From: an uncultured Clostridia bacterium
Lineage (GTDB): Bacteria; Bacillota; Clostridia; TANB77; CAG-508
Length of the DNA stretch: 64,000 nt
Reading direction: 5' to 3'
Assembly (NCBI GenBank): GCA_934167305.1
Contig: CAKPKQ010000002.1
Location: 33,223-97,222 of the forward strand
Positions 44,017-52,867 of this stretch are shown one piece after another. The notes under the pieces are model-generated. The model did not search any database, was not told where the DNA came from, and worked only from the letters and a program-made list of their open reading frames with translations. Position numbers and translations under genes: made by a program. Positions within the stretch are counted from its first letter, which is position 1. Each line of letters opens with the position of its first letter.

Positions 44017-44679
44017 TTATGTCTTAAAAATTGAACAAATTGCTCTCCATGCTCCAACAAATATACTATATATTATATCTACAGCTGTTTTTACTATAGT
44101 ATTTGATTCATATATTTCTATTAATAATTTATGTGTTGGCGGGAAAAACCATATAACTGCTAGGATCACTGCAATTATGATGATTGTTTTTATTAATTCT
44201 TTTATTCTTTTCCATGTCCATCTATACTTTATTCTATAACCTAAATTTCTCAAATAATTTTCATATGCTTTTTGATATTGTTCTTCATATTGTCTTTGTA
44301 TATTTCTTTTTATTTCTTCTTGTTTTTCTCTATAGTCTTCTGTATCTTCTCTCGCTCTATTATTTGTATTTGGCTGTGTATAACTTGCATATGTTTGGTT
44401 TGTTCTACTAGTATTATATGATTCTTGCTTTGGTTGATTATATGTTTTTTCACTATCTCTTTTTATTTTAAGTTCCTCATCATATTTTCTTCTTTTTTCT
44501 TTATTACTTAAAACATCATATGCTTCATTTATTTTTTTCATAGTTTCTTCTGCACTTTTTTTATCACCATTTTGTTGTAAATCAGGATGATATTTTTTTG
44601 CTAATACTTTATATGCTTTTTCAATTATTTCGTCTGATGCAGTTTCACTAACTTCTAATATCTCATATAGAGTTTTCAT
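44017..44679 (-). CDS. DnaJ-domain membrane protein
   Basis: 220 aa. An N-terminal J domain (about 2-66) with the HPD motif (K-Y-H-P-D-L-Q) is followed by a Gln/Asn-rich charged linker, and a C-terminal membrane segment at about 165-185. No Gly/Phe region or zinc domain, so it is not canonical DnaJ; it probably recruits DnaK to the membrane. No dnaK nearby. Confidence 0.85.
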   Translation of the reverse strand: MKTLYEILEVSETASDEIIEKAYKVLAKKYHPDLQQNGDKKSAEETMKKINEAYDVLSNKEKRRKYDEELKIKRDSEKTYNQPKQESYNTSRTNQTYASYTQPNTNNRAREDTEDYREKQEEIKRNIQRQYEEQYQKAYENYLRNLGYRIKYRWTWKRIKELIKTIIIIAVILAVIWFFPPTHKLLIEIYESNTIVKTAVDIIYSIFVGAWRAICSIFKT

Positions 44680-44831
44680 CTTATCCCCCTTATTTTTTAT
44701 GTTTATATTTTAATGCATATTTATTTGTTTGTAAAGTTTTCAAATATAAATCTTTTTTAAACAAATGTGGTATTTTTTTTAATTATGTGTTATAATTTCA
44801 ATGTTACTTATCATGATAGGAGTTGAAAACG

Positions 44832-45362
44832 GTGAAATTAACACAAAATGGCGAAGTTTTAGCAGAAAATAAAGTTCTAATATTATATATTTTAAATAAA
44901 GTAGAAACCCCAATTACTAATGATGACTTACTACGCTTAGTGCTTGCAGTTATAGATATGAATTATTTTTATTTCCAACAGTTTTTGCTTGATTTACTTG
45001 AAAGGCAATATATAACACGTTTTACCAAGGATGGCAAAACCGTATATAAAATAACTGACTTTGGCAAAAGTACTTTAGAGCTTACTAATGATATTATACC
45101 TGGAATAATAAAGTTAAAGGTAGACACATCATTTTCTGGTGAGCTTAAAGAAAGTGCTCAAAAAGAGTCTGTTACTGCAGAATATACTCCAAAGAGTGAA
45201 TCAGAGTATACTGTTACATGTAAGATAAATGAAAATAGTACATGTGTGTTTGAAATTAGTGTTTTTGCTGGTTCTCGTGATGAGGCAAAAAGAATAGTTG
45301 ATAATTGGAAAGAAAATGCATATAGAATATATCCTGAAATTTTAAATTCATTAAACAACTAA
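44832..45362 (+). CDS. DUF4364 family winged-helix protein
   Basis: 176-aa cytoplasmic protein of the clostridial DUF4364 family. Residues 12-75 form a winged-helix-like domain (K-V-L-I-L-Y-I-L-N-K-V ... Q-Q-F-L-L-D-L-L-E-R-Q-Y-I), and the C-terminal half is beta-rich. Probable transcription factor, targets unknown. A GTG at 44832 is preferred as start, nine bases after AGGAG; a TTG at 44823 is an alternative. Divergent from the dnaJ-like gene. Confidence 0.82.
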   Translation: MKLTQNGEVLAENKVLILYILNKVETPITNDDLLRLVLAVIDMNYFYFQQFLLDLLERQYITRFTKDGKTVYKITDFGKSTLELTNDIIPGIIKLKVDTSFSGELKESAQKESVTAEYTPKSESEYTVTCKINENSTCVFEISVFAGSRDEAKRIVDNWKENAYRIYPEILNSLNN

Positions 45363-45384
45363 TGTTAATTTATTTTTATATACA

Positions 45385-45424
45385 AAATGAACCAAACTGT
45401 TTTTTATAACATTTTGGTTCATTT
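45385..45424. terminator. Bidirectional terminator
   Basis: AAATGAACCAAA/TTTGGTTCATTT stem with a 16-nt loop, between the convergent DUF4364 and proS genes. Confidence 0.85.
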
Positions 45425-45447
45425 CATTTTATATTATTGTGTTTTTA

Positions 45448-47139
45448 TTAATGTTGAATTGCATTTTTTATTATTTCCACTATTTCATCAGTATTTACAT
45501 CTTTGCTTTCACTTTCTGTTCTTTTCTTCAATTCAACTTTTCCCTCATTAACTTTTTTACCAACTGTAATTCTAAGTGGAATTCCAATTAAATCCATATC
45601 ATTAAATTTAACTCCTGGTCTTTCTTTTCTGTCATCTAATATTGTTTCAATTCCAATAGAATTTAACGTGTTATATAAATCATTTGCAACTTTTGATTGT
45701 TCTTCATTTTTAGGATCTATTAAAACTATTGCAACCTTGTATGGTGCAATGCTCATTGGCCAAATTATTCCCTTTTCATCATTGTTTTGTTCAACTATAG
45801 CTGCAATCATTCTTTCTACGCCAATGCCATAACTTCCCATAACTACTGGTTTTAATTCATTATTTTCATCTAAATAATTTAGTCCTAAACTTTCAGAATA
45901 TTTTGTTCCAAGTTTAAATGTATTACCAACTTCTATTCCTTTTTTAAAAAACAAATGACCTTCGTGGCAATTAGGACATACATCTCCTTCTTGTACATTT
46001 ACTATATCTCCAACAACATCATATTTAAAATCTTTGATATTAGCATTTATATAATGATATCCTTCTTTGTTTGCTCCACAGCAGAAGTTTTTCATTTTTA
46101 GCACTTCATTGTCTATTACTATTTTTGCGTTTAATCCAACTGGTCCTGTACAGCCAGGTACTGCATTTGATGTAGCAATTAATTCATCATCTGCAAATCC
46201 AATTTCCATTTCCTTAAGTAATTTTAGTGCTTTTACTTCATTTAAATCTCTATCTCCTCTTACAAAAAATACCACCAATTTACCATCAACATTCATAAGC
46301 AATGCTTTTACAGTTTTCTTTATGTCTAATTTTAAAAGTTCACATACTTCTTCAATTGTGTGACATTCTCCAGTTTCTACTAACTCTAGTGGTTTTTCTG
46401 CTTCATTATCTATTTCATTGCATATATAAGGAGTTATTTCAATATTTGAAGCATAGTCACAATGATCACATAATACTAATATATCTTCTCCAACATCTGT
46501 AACAGCTTGGAATTCTTCTGATAATAATCCTCCCATAACACCTGTATCAGCTCTAACAACTACATAATTTAAACCTATTCTTTTACAAATTTTATTATAT
46601 GCATCAAATTGTTTTTTATATGACTTATCCAAATTTTCTAAGTTAGTATCAAAACTATACGCATCCTTCATTGTAAATTCTCTAGTTCTAATTAAACCTA
46701 ATCTTGGTCTTACCTCATCTCTGTATTTATTTCCAATTTGATATAAAGTATATGGCAAATCTTTGTATGAATGTGATTTCATTGATGCTGCTAAAGCAAA
46801 AAATTCTTCATGTGTTGGTCCTAATACATAAGGTCTGTTATATCTATCATTTAGTTTAAAAATTGATGGACCAAATGCTGCGTATCTGCCTGATTTTTCA
46901 AACAAATCTACTGGCAATAACATTGGCATTGTAACTTCTTTTGCTCCCGCATTATTCATTTCTTCTCTTATAATTTTTTCAACATTTTGAGCTACTTTTT
47001 TTCCTAATGGCATTTTCATGTAAATACCATTTCCTACCTTTTTAAACATTCCGCTCTTAACAAGTAAATTTCCACTAACTGATTCTTCATCTTTTAGGTC
47101 TTCTCTTAAAGTATAAAAAAAGCTTTCACTTAATTTCAT
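45448..47139 (-). CDS. proS: Prolyl-tRNA synthetase
   Basis: 563-aa bacterial-type class II synthetase. Motif 2 is T-R-E-F-T-M-K-D-A-Y-S-F, with the YbaK-like editing insertion in the middle (about 225-400) and motif 3 G-S-Y-G-I-G-V-E-R, then an anticodon-binding C-terminus. ATG 47139 has AAAGGA nine bases upstream. It follows scpB on the same strand. Confidence 0.97.
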   Translation of the reverse strand: MKLSESFFYTLREDLKDEESVSGNLLVKSGMFKKVGNGIYMKMPLGKKVAQNVEKIIREEMNNAGAKEVTMPMLLPVDLFEKSGRYAAFGPSIFKLNDRYNRPYVLGPTHEEFFALAASMKSHSYKDLPYTLYQIGNKYRDEVRPRLGLIRTREFTMKDAYSFDTNLENLDKSYKKQFDAYNKICKRIGLNYVVVRADTGVMGGLLSEEFQAVTDVGEDILVLCDHCDYASNIEITPYICNEIDNEAEKPLELVETGECHTIEEVCELLKLDIKKTVKALLMNVDGKLVVFFVRGDRDLNEVKALKLLKEMEIGFADDELIATSNAVPGCTGPVGLNAKIVIDNEVLKMKNFCCGANKEGYHYINANIKDFKYDVVGDIVNVQEGDVCPNCHEGHLFFKKGIEVGNTFKLGTKYSESLGLNYLDENNELKPVVMGSYGIGVERMIAAIVEQNNDEKGIIWPMSIAPYKVAIVLIDPKNEEQSKVANDLYNTLNSIGIETILDDRKERPGVKFNDMDLIGIPLRITVGKKVNEGKVELKKRTESESKDVNTDEIVEIIKNAIQH

Positions 47140-47168
47140 TTTTTTCAATCCTTTCTATTTTTTATGTT

Positions 47169-47783
47169 TTAATTATCTTTACTTGTCTCCCTTTCGGGCA
47201 TTGGAGCCTCATTTAATTCATTTTTTTCTTCAATAATATCATCTATTACTATTTGTTGATTTTCATCTAATTTATATCGTGGTAGCTCTGGAAGTTCATT
47301 TAAATTATTGAATCCAAATATTCTTAAAAATTCTGACGTAACTCCATATGTACCTGGCTTACCTGGTGCATCCAGTTTTCCCGTCTCTTCTATAAGATTA
47401 TAATCTAATAGTTTATAAATTGTTCCATCTGAATTTACTCCACGTATAGACTCAATTTCAGCTCTTGTAATTTTAGGGTTATATGCAATAATTGCAAGTG
47501 TTTCTAGTGCTGCTTGTGATAAATTAGGTTTATTTCTTTTATCAAAAATTTGATATAAATACTCATAATTTTCTTGTTTAGTGCATAATTGATATGCTTC
47601 CCCAACATTTATAATTTGAAGTCCTCTATCTTCGTTTTTGTAATCTTCTTTCATGCTTTCTACAATTGTAATTATTTCTTCTGAGCTTGCTTCTAATGCT
47701 GACATAAGCTCAGTTATTTTAACTTCTCTTCCTGCTGAAAAAAGTATTGATTCAATTACTCCTTTTGATTTACTTATTTCCAT
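47169..47783 (-). CDS. scpB: Segregation and condensation protein B
   Basis: 204-aa winged-helix protein that joins ScpA and SMC in the bacterial condensin. Marks are S-I-L-F-S-A-G-R-E-V, L-S-Q-A-A-L-E-T-L-A-I-I-A-Y-N-P-K-I-T-R-A-E-I-E-S-I-R-G-V-N-S written here in pieces of the family consensus, and T-Y-G-V-T-S-E-F-L. No scpA in the window. Confidence 0.95.
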   Translation of the reverse strand: MEISKSKGVIESILFSAGREVKITELMSALEASSEEIITIVESMKEDYKNEDRGLQIINVGEAYQLCTKQENYEYLYQIFDKRNKPNLSQAALETLAIIAYNPKITRAEIESIRGVNSDGTIYKLLDYNLIEETGKLDAPGKPGTYGVTSEFLRIFGFNNLNELPELPRYKLDENQQIVIDDIIEEKNELNEAPMPERETSKDN

Positions 47784-47924
47784 TTATTTTCACGATTCCT
47801 TTAAAATTTTTACCTATATATTATCACACGAATTCCGCTCTATGTCAAGATTTTTTCTATTTAATTGACATTACATATTTGTTGTGATAATATAAGTTCA
47901 GTTATAAGTTTTGAGGTGATTTTA

Positions 47925-48128
47925 ATGGAAGAAAATGAAAATATTGAAGAAAACAATCAAACTGATGAAATAAAAGAACACAAAAAAATAGAAGTAATTA
48001 CAGGGGATGGAAATTTAAATATTTCACCTGTATACGACCACATTGAAGTCGAAAAGCCAAGGCCAAAGGATTCACGAGAAGTGGTTGTTCCTGAAGTTAA
48101 AGATAATGTTGTAAAAAAAGAAGATTAA
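47925..48128 (+). CDS. Small acidic protein of unknown function, 67 aa
   Basis: Very charged, Glu/Asp/Lys-rich protein, probably disordered at the N-terminus, with a hydrophobic patch I-S-P-V-Y-D-H-I-E-V. The ATG follows GAGGTG and a terminator follows the stop, so it looks real. No family recognised. Confidence 0.65.
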   Translation: MEENENIEENNQTDEIKEHKKIEVITGDGNLNISPVYDHIEVEKPRPKDSREVVVPEVKDNVVKKED

Positions 48129-48129
48129 A

Positions 48130-48162
48130 AAAATGGTTTTCATTAACTGAAAACCATTTTTT
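48130..48162. terminator. Bidirectional terminator
   Basis: AAAATGGTTTTC/GAAAACCATTTT hairpin between the small acidic gene and the convergent ssb-like gene. Confidence 0.88.
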
Positions 48163-48165
48163 AAT

Positions 48166-48846
48166 CTATATAGCCTCTTTATTTTCTTCTTCATTTCCTT
48201 CTTGATTTGCTATTTCTAAACTAGAAACAGTTACTTCATATGCTATTTTTTTCTCAACTGTTCCATCTTCATATTTCTTTTCATATTCTCTTGATTGAAC
48301 TCTTCCTGTTATTTTTACTTCTGTTCCTACTGCAATATTTTCACAAAATCTAGCGTTTCTTCCCCATGCAATACATGGAATATAATCTGATTTATTATAT
48401 GCTCTATTAACTGCTAATAAAATATCTGAAATTTCTCTTCCAAATGGTGTTTTTCTGTAAATTGGTTTTTTACATATATAACCATCTAAAATAACTTCAT
48501 TTGAAACATTTTCTTTTCTTGTTTCTTCATTTTCTTCGCTTTCTTCTAAGAATTGAATATCTTTTACAAATACAGTTAATATTAATCTATTTTTTTCATT
48601 GTCATAACTATTATATGATCTAAATTGTCCATCAATTTGTAAGTTAGCACCTATTGTAACATCTTGAATTGTTAATAGTCTTTCTGATATTGTTACTGGA
48701 ATAATATCTGCATTTCCGCTTAAACGTGGAACACTTAAGTCAAATATGTAAAATTTTTCTCCATAAATTTCATGACTAAATCTTTTTTCACTTGTTACCT
48801 TTCCAACCAATCTTAAATGGTTATTATCTTCATAATTTGTATTCAA
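48166..48846 (-). CDS. Single-stranded-DNA-binding protein with two OB folds
   Basis: 226 aa. Two OB-fold halves: the first at about 8-100 (L-R-L-V-G-K-V-T) and the second at about 115-215, the latter with the SSB-like D-Y-I-P-C-I-A-W-G-R-N-A-R-F and V-K-I-T-G-R-V-Q-S-R-E-Y motifs. It is followed by an acidic tail. The canonical SSB C-terminal D-F tip is absent (ends N-K-E-A-I). Such double-OB proteins are common in clostridia beside the classical ssb; it may function in recombination or repair. Confidence 0.85.
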   Translation of the reverse strand: MNTNYEDNNHLRLVGKVTSEKRFSHEIYGEKFYIFDLSVPRLSGNADIIPVTISERLLTIQDVTIGANLQIDGQFRSYNSYDNEKNRLILTVFVKDIQFLEESEENEETRKENVSNEVILDGYICKKPIYRKTPFGREISDILLAVNRAYNKSDYIPCIAWGRNARFCENIAVGTEVKITGRVQSREYEKKYEDGTVEKKIAYEVTVSSLEIANQEGNEEENKEAI

Positions 48847-49025
48847 TTTAATTTCCTCCCTACATTTGTTTCTTAATTTAGTTTATTCATAATTCGTAAA
48901 ATTTAGACTATATTCTAGTCACATTATCTATTATACTACACTTTTTTGCCTTTGTCTACATAAAATGTTATTTTTTTCATTTTTGCAATAAATTAATAAT
49001 TTTTAAAAGCTTGCATTTCAAGTAT

Positions 49026-49799
49026 TTATACGTCTTTTTTTAATATTTGTGTGCCATTATTATCAATAGTATAACTATCTTTATATATCAAATTAGACAC
49101 TGTAACTATATCAAATCCTTTTTGCTTTATATTATTTATAATCATAGCTAAACTATCTGCAGTGTGTGCTGTTCCATTATGCATTAAAATTATATCTCCA
49201 TTTTTCATTTTTGGCTCTATTTTCTTCCACATTTCATCCCCTGTAATTCCTGTATAATCCAATGTATCTAAACTCCATTGAATCGGTACATGACTAGTCG
49301 TCTTTGCGGATCTTATAACTGTATTATTATATTCTCCATATGGTGCTCTATACAAGAATGTTTTGCTATTTGTTATTTTTTGTATTTTTCTAGATGTCTC
49401 TTCAATTTCTTTTATATTGGCATCACTGCTTAAATTATTAACATGTGGATGTGTATTAGAGTGATTTCCTATTTCATGTCCTTCATCTGCAATCTTTTTT
49501 ACCGCTTCTGGATATTTATCTACCCAATTTCCTACCATAAAAAAGGTAATTTTAATATTATTTTCCTTTAATGTTTTTAATATACTGTCTATGTCATTTG
49601 CATTCCAAGCACAATTCATTGTAAGTGCAACTTTTTTATCTGTTGTTTCAACATTATAAATTGGCAATTCTTTAACTGTACTTGAAGTTATTATTGTTCC
49701 ACCATTTGTTGTTGAAAAAGCTATTGCAAATAAAATTACAACAGTTGAAAATGCAACCAAATATGAACATATCTTTCTTTTATTAAAAACAATAAACAT
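49026..49799 (-). CDS. PdaB-like polysaccharide deacetylase (NodB domain)
   Basis: 257-aa extracytoplasmic protein with one N-terminal membrane segment (about 10-30) and a NodB domain (about 55-240). Metal-binding His residues are in G-N-H-S-N-T-H, followed by Y-R-A-P-Y-G-E and I-L-M-H-N. Size and layout match PdaB, a sporulation-linked peptidoglycan deacetylase. At the position of the catalytic-base Asp (usually T-F-D) the sequence reads L-T-M-N-C-A-W, so Asn replaces Asp; activity is therefore doubtful. ATG 49799 follows GGAGG. Confidence 0.82.
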   Translation of the reverse strand: MFIVFNKRKICSYLVAFSTVVILFAIAFSTTNGGTIITSSTVKELPIYNVETTDKKVALTMNCAWNANDIDSILKTLKENNIKITFFMVGNWVDKYPEAVKKIADEGHEIGNHSNTHPHVNNLSSDANIKEIEETSRKIQKITNSKTFLYRAPYGEYNNTVIRSAKTTSHVPIQWSLDTLDYTGITGDEMWKKIEPKMKNGDIILMHNGTAHTADSLAMIINNIKQKGFDIVTVSNLIYKDSYTIDNNGTQILKKDV

Positions 49800-49865
49800 T
49801 GTTATTACCTCCAAAATTTACTAATAACAATATATTCCACCTATATTTTATTTATGCAAAAAAAT

Positions 49866-49894
49866 AAAAGGTACTGCAAATTGCAGTGCCTTTT
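49866..49894 (-). terminator. Terminator of the 49899 gene
   Basis: AAAAGGTACTGCA/TGCAGTGCCTTTT hairpin (one mismatch) just beyond the stop codon. Confidence 0.8.
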
Positions 49895-49898
49895 GTTT

Positions 49899-50675
49899 TT
49901 ATGCGTTTTTAGTTTCTAAGTCCCTGTATTGCGACTCTTCGATTCGAATAATTTCGTAATCATACTCTGGGTTTTGATTAATCATTGCATAAACATCTTT
50001 TTTAATTTTATTTCTGATTTCATCTTCAAAATCAATATCAGAAACGTCTTCATTGATGTTTACAGTATAAAGTCCATGGTTAGGACAATAAAAAGTAATA
50101 TGATTACTGCTGTACTTATTGTTCACTCCTTTACAGTCTATAAGTCCACAAATTCTGCAAGGTTTGCTAACTGTCAAGCTTTTAACACCAAGCCCATCCC
50201 AATAGCTTTTTCTCCTTGCTAAAATTCCTTTTGTAATCTCAATAGCTTCCTTTTGCCTTTTAAATTCTCTCTGATACCTTACCTCATATTCAACTCCTGT
50301 GAGTTTTTTATACAGGTCCAAAATGGTTGTATACTGCTGAAGGCATGTATAAAAATCAACAGTATTTTGAACATTTTTGCAATATTCAATTTTTCCTATC
50401 CAATAACTACTTCCATGTGCTGTTTCAATAACCTCACATAAAATACTTACCTCTTTTGTCTGATCAGCTTCCTTAATTTGTTTTGCTAATGTGAATGCAA
50501 AAAGTATAGTTTCCAATGCTGCAAAGTCTGGTTCTGTATTTGGCATTATTTCAATGCTAATCTTCAACCGTTGTTTTTTTAAGTCTGTTAACATGCCTGT
50601 TATAACGTCTTTTTCAAGTATGCTATAACCGTTTTTCAGTACCTTACACGAAAGTCCATCGCAAAAAATGCGCAT
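49899..50675 (-). CDS. Protein of unknown function with zinc-finger-like Cys cluster, 258 aa
   Basis: Soluble protein without membrane segments. The C-terminal third has C-R-I-C-G-L-I-D-C and C-P-N-H-G-L-Y, a likely zinc site. The N-terminal half has G-L-S-C and an A-L-E-T-I-L-F-A-F-T-L-A-K-Q helix. Codon use shows more C and G at third positions (CGC, GCG) than its neighbours, and the coding density of T/A homopolymers is lower, which hints at later acquisition. ATG 50675 has GGAGA upstream. No family recognised. Confidence 0.6.
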   Translation of the reverse strand: MRIFCDGLSCKVLKNGYSILEKDVITGMLTDLKKQRLKISIEIMPNTEPDFAALETILFAFTLAKQIKEADQTKEVSILCEVIETAHGSSYWIGKIEYCKNVQNTVDFYTCLQQYTTILDLYKKLTGVEYEVRYQREFKRQKEAIEITKGILARRKSYWDGLGVKSLTVSKPCRICGLIDCKGVNNKYSSNHITFYCPNHGLYTVNINEDVSDIDFEDEIRNKIKKDVYAMINQNPEYDYEIIRIEESQYRDLETKNA

Positions 50676-50794
50676 AAACACTTCTCCTTTCTTAATCTAA
50701 GTTAGGCTTTTTACGTTGGCTATTTAAGTCAATCTCTTATATTATAGCACTTTTAAAAGATATTGTCAATATATGGAAATATTATTTCCATTAT

Positions 50795-51592
50795 TTAACT
50801 TAAAAATTCTATTTCTTCCTTTACTGGTCTAGCTTTTATTTCCATTCCTAAAAGTTTTCCTGCAACATCATTAAATTTACATTCTGTTTCTGTAAGGTAT
50901 ATATCTAAATTTTGATCGTTATCTGCCATTTCATTTTTTGCTTCTAACATTCTTTTAGTCTCTTTAGCTACATGTTCTCCTATGTTTATTACTTCAACAT
51001 TTTTTCCCACTTTCTTTTCTATTAATCTTGTAAGCAATGGAAAATGAGTACATCCTAGAATTATTGCATCTATATTTTTTAGTGGTTTTAAATATTCATT
51101 TATCGCTAATTCTGCAATCTTGTTATCATTCCATCCTTCTTCTACCATTGGTGCTAAAAGTGGACATGCAATACTTTGTACATCTGCATCTTCAATTTCA
51201 TCTAATATTGCATTTTCCCATCCTTTACTTCTGATTGTTCCTGCAGTAGCTATTACTCCTATTTTCTTTTTTTGAATTTGTTTTATGTAATTTACAGTTG
51301 GTGTTATAACACCAATTATTGGAATATCATATAAATTTTTTACTTCATCTAAAGCTTGGCTAGTTGCTGTACCACATGCAATTACAACCAGTTTTACACC
51401 TTTACTTATTAAAAATTCTATTCCACTTTTAGTTAGTTCAATTATACTCTCTTTTGATTTACTTCCATATGGAAATCTTTTTGTATCTCCTAAATATACA
51501 AAGTCTTCATTTGGCATTGCTTTCATTAATTCTTTTAATACTGTCATTCCTCCTACACCTGAGTCAAATACTCCTATTGGTTTATTGTTCAT
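50795..51592 (-). CDS. murI: Glutamate racemase
   Basis: 265-aa enzyme that makes D-glutamate for peptidoglycan. Catalytic Cys residues are in V-I-A-C-G-T-A-T-S and L-G-C-T-H-F-P; the start is G-V-F-D-S-G-V-G-G-M-T-V. ATG 51592 is chosen over the ATG at 51604, which directly overlaps the ribosome binding site. Confidence 0.96.
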   Translation of the reverse strand: MNNKPIGVFDSGVGGMTVLKELMKAMPNEDFVYLGDTKRFPYGSKSKESIIELTKSGIEFLISKGVKLVVIACGTATSQALDEVKNLYDIPIIGVITPTVNYIKQIQKKKIGVIATAGTIRSKGWENAILDEIEDADVQSIACPLLAPMVEEGWNDNKIAELAINEYLKPLKNIDAIILGCTHFPLLTRLIEKKVGKNVEVINIGEHVAKETKRMLEAKNEMADNDQNLDIYLTETECKFNDVAGKLLGMEIKARPVKEEIEFLS

Positions 51593-51796
51593 TTTTTGTT
51601 TCATTCCTTCCTTAAAGCATATATTTTATTTAAATTTCTTCTTTTTTATCTTATACATTATACTTCATTGATGTGAATTTTACCATATTTTTTTATTTAT
51701 TTTTTCATGTAGCCCACTGTAACGTACTTGTTTTTTATCACATTTTGTCGATTTTCTTCATATAATATAAAAAAAGGAAAGGAAGGAATTAAAGTT

Positions 51797-52249
51797 ATGG
51801 ATTTTGATAAAAATATATGCCCAGTTTTAAATGTAGATGGAGTTATGGCTACTGGAAAACAATATGACTTAGAAATCAACTTACCAGAAGACAATAGAAC
51901 TGTTATTTACGGAATTATTAAAGACTGCTATCAAGAACCTGTTTGTGATGCAGTTGTTAAATTAGTAGAAGTTGTTTGTGAGCACGGTATGGATGAAAGA
52001 AGACCAGTTTCTCATACTTTTACAGATAAAAATGGTGAATTCGTTTTTGGACCTCTATGTGCTAACCGTGTATATGAAATTGAAGTATGGGTTGACAGAG
52101 TAAAACATTGTAAAGTATGTACTTCATGCAAACATGAAGGAAAGTGCTTAAAAGGTGTTGAATTAAAATGCAACCCTTGTCAAGAAAAGCCATGTGAGAG
52201 ACCATGTGAAAAACCTTGTGAAGGACCTTGTAATAAAAATTGTAGATAA
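51797..52249 (+). CDS. Cys/Pro-rich protein with carboxypeptidase-regulatory-like (Ig-type) domain
   Basis: 150 aa. The middle has a CarboxypepD_reg-like beta domain (about 30-110: G-I-I-K-D-C-Y-Q-E-P-V-C-D-A-V-V-K-L, then F-T-D-K-N-G-E-F-V-F-G-P-L, then Y-E-I-E-V-W-V). The tail is Cys/Pro-rich with a repeated (E/C)-K/R-P-C spacing and ends N-K-N-C-R; 19 Cys overall by my count, mostly spaced for cross-linking. No signal peptide or membrane segment, so it may be a spore-coat or exosporium protein made in the mother cell (inference). The ATG follows AAGGAAGG. Confidence 0.68.
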   Translation: MDFDKNICPVLNVDGVMATGKQYDLEINLPEDNRTVIYGIIKDCYQEPVCDAVVKLVEVVCEHGMDERRPVSHTFTDKNGEFVFGPLCANRVYEIEVWVDRVKHCKVCTSCKHEGKCLKGVELKCNPCQEKPCERPCEKPCEGPCNKNCR

Positions 52250-52259
52250 TTATTAAAAT

Positions 52260-52283
52260 GGAGCTTAGAAAATTCTAAGCTCC
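52260..52283. terminator. Bidirectional terminator
   Basis: GGAGCTTAGAA/TTCTAAGCTCC hairpin followed by T-rich sequence, between the Cys-rich gene and the 46-aa gene. Confidence 0.85.
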
Positions 52284-52289
52284 TTAATT

Positions 52290-52430
52290 TTACCAAATTC
52301 CCATTCTTCTTGCTAATTTTTTACCCTTTTTCATCATTTTTCTTTTGTTATCTCCCATAGCCTCTGAATACATCATTGCAACACCGGCAGTTACTATTCC
52401 ACCTATTAACATTCCTTTTACAAATTTCAT
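52290..52430 (-). CDS. 46-aa small membrane-associated protein
   Basis: Short gene with a Gly/Ala-rich hydrophobic N-terminus (K-F-V-K-G-M-L-I-G-G-I-V-T-A-G-V-A-M-M) and a basic tail (K-K-G-K-K-L-A-R-R-M). This resembles the small YtxH/DUF3918-type membrane peptides of spore formers. AAAGGA lies about ten bases upstream of the ATG and a terminator follows. Weakly assigned. Confidence 0.6.
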   Translation of the reverse strand: MKFVKGMLIGGIVTAGVAMMYSEAMGDNKRKMMKKGKKLARRMGIW

Positions 52431-52459
52431 CTTGCTTCATCCTTTCATAAACTATTTTC

Positions 52460-52856
52460 TTAATTGTTTTTATTATGTCCTTTTTTGCTTTTTATATACG
52501 TCTTATACCAAGAATATAATTCATATACTGCAATAACTAATAAAAAGATTCCAAATAGCTTTCTTAATAGCTTTACATTCATTGTACTACTCAAACTTGC
52601 ACTTAATATTGTTCCTACAATTCCCGATATTACAACAATCCATGATTCTTTTAAATTTATATTTTTATTTTTTATTCCTATTGTAATTGATGCAATTGCT
52701 GTCGGAACAAAAAAAACTAAATTAGTGGATTGTGAAATATGTTGATTCAAATTCATAAAATTGGAAAGGAGAAGAATTAAAACAGTTCCTCCTCCCATAC
52801 CTATACCGACTAAAAATTCCAGAAACAAAACCTATTAGTATTTCAAACACATTCAC
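52460..52856 (-). pseudogene. TauE/SafE-type half transporter, C-terminal half, with a one-base frameshift
   Basis: From GTG 52856 the reading is N-V-F-E-I-L-I-G-F-V-S-G-I-F-S, then out of frame. Dropping the C at about 52808 (minus-strand G/C pair between AGT and GGT) joins it to G-I-G-M-G-G-G-T-V-L, the normal TauE/SafE core, continuing 120 residues with four membrane segments. GTG start, AAGG ribosome binding site and 11-bp spacing to the upstream half gene all fit a two-gene transporter. Sequencing error or real inactivation cannot be told apart. Confidence 0.8.
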
Positions 52857-52867
52857 ATATCCTTACC

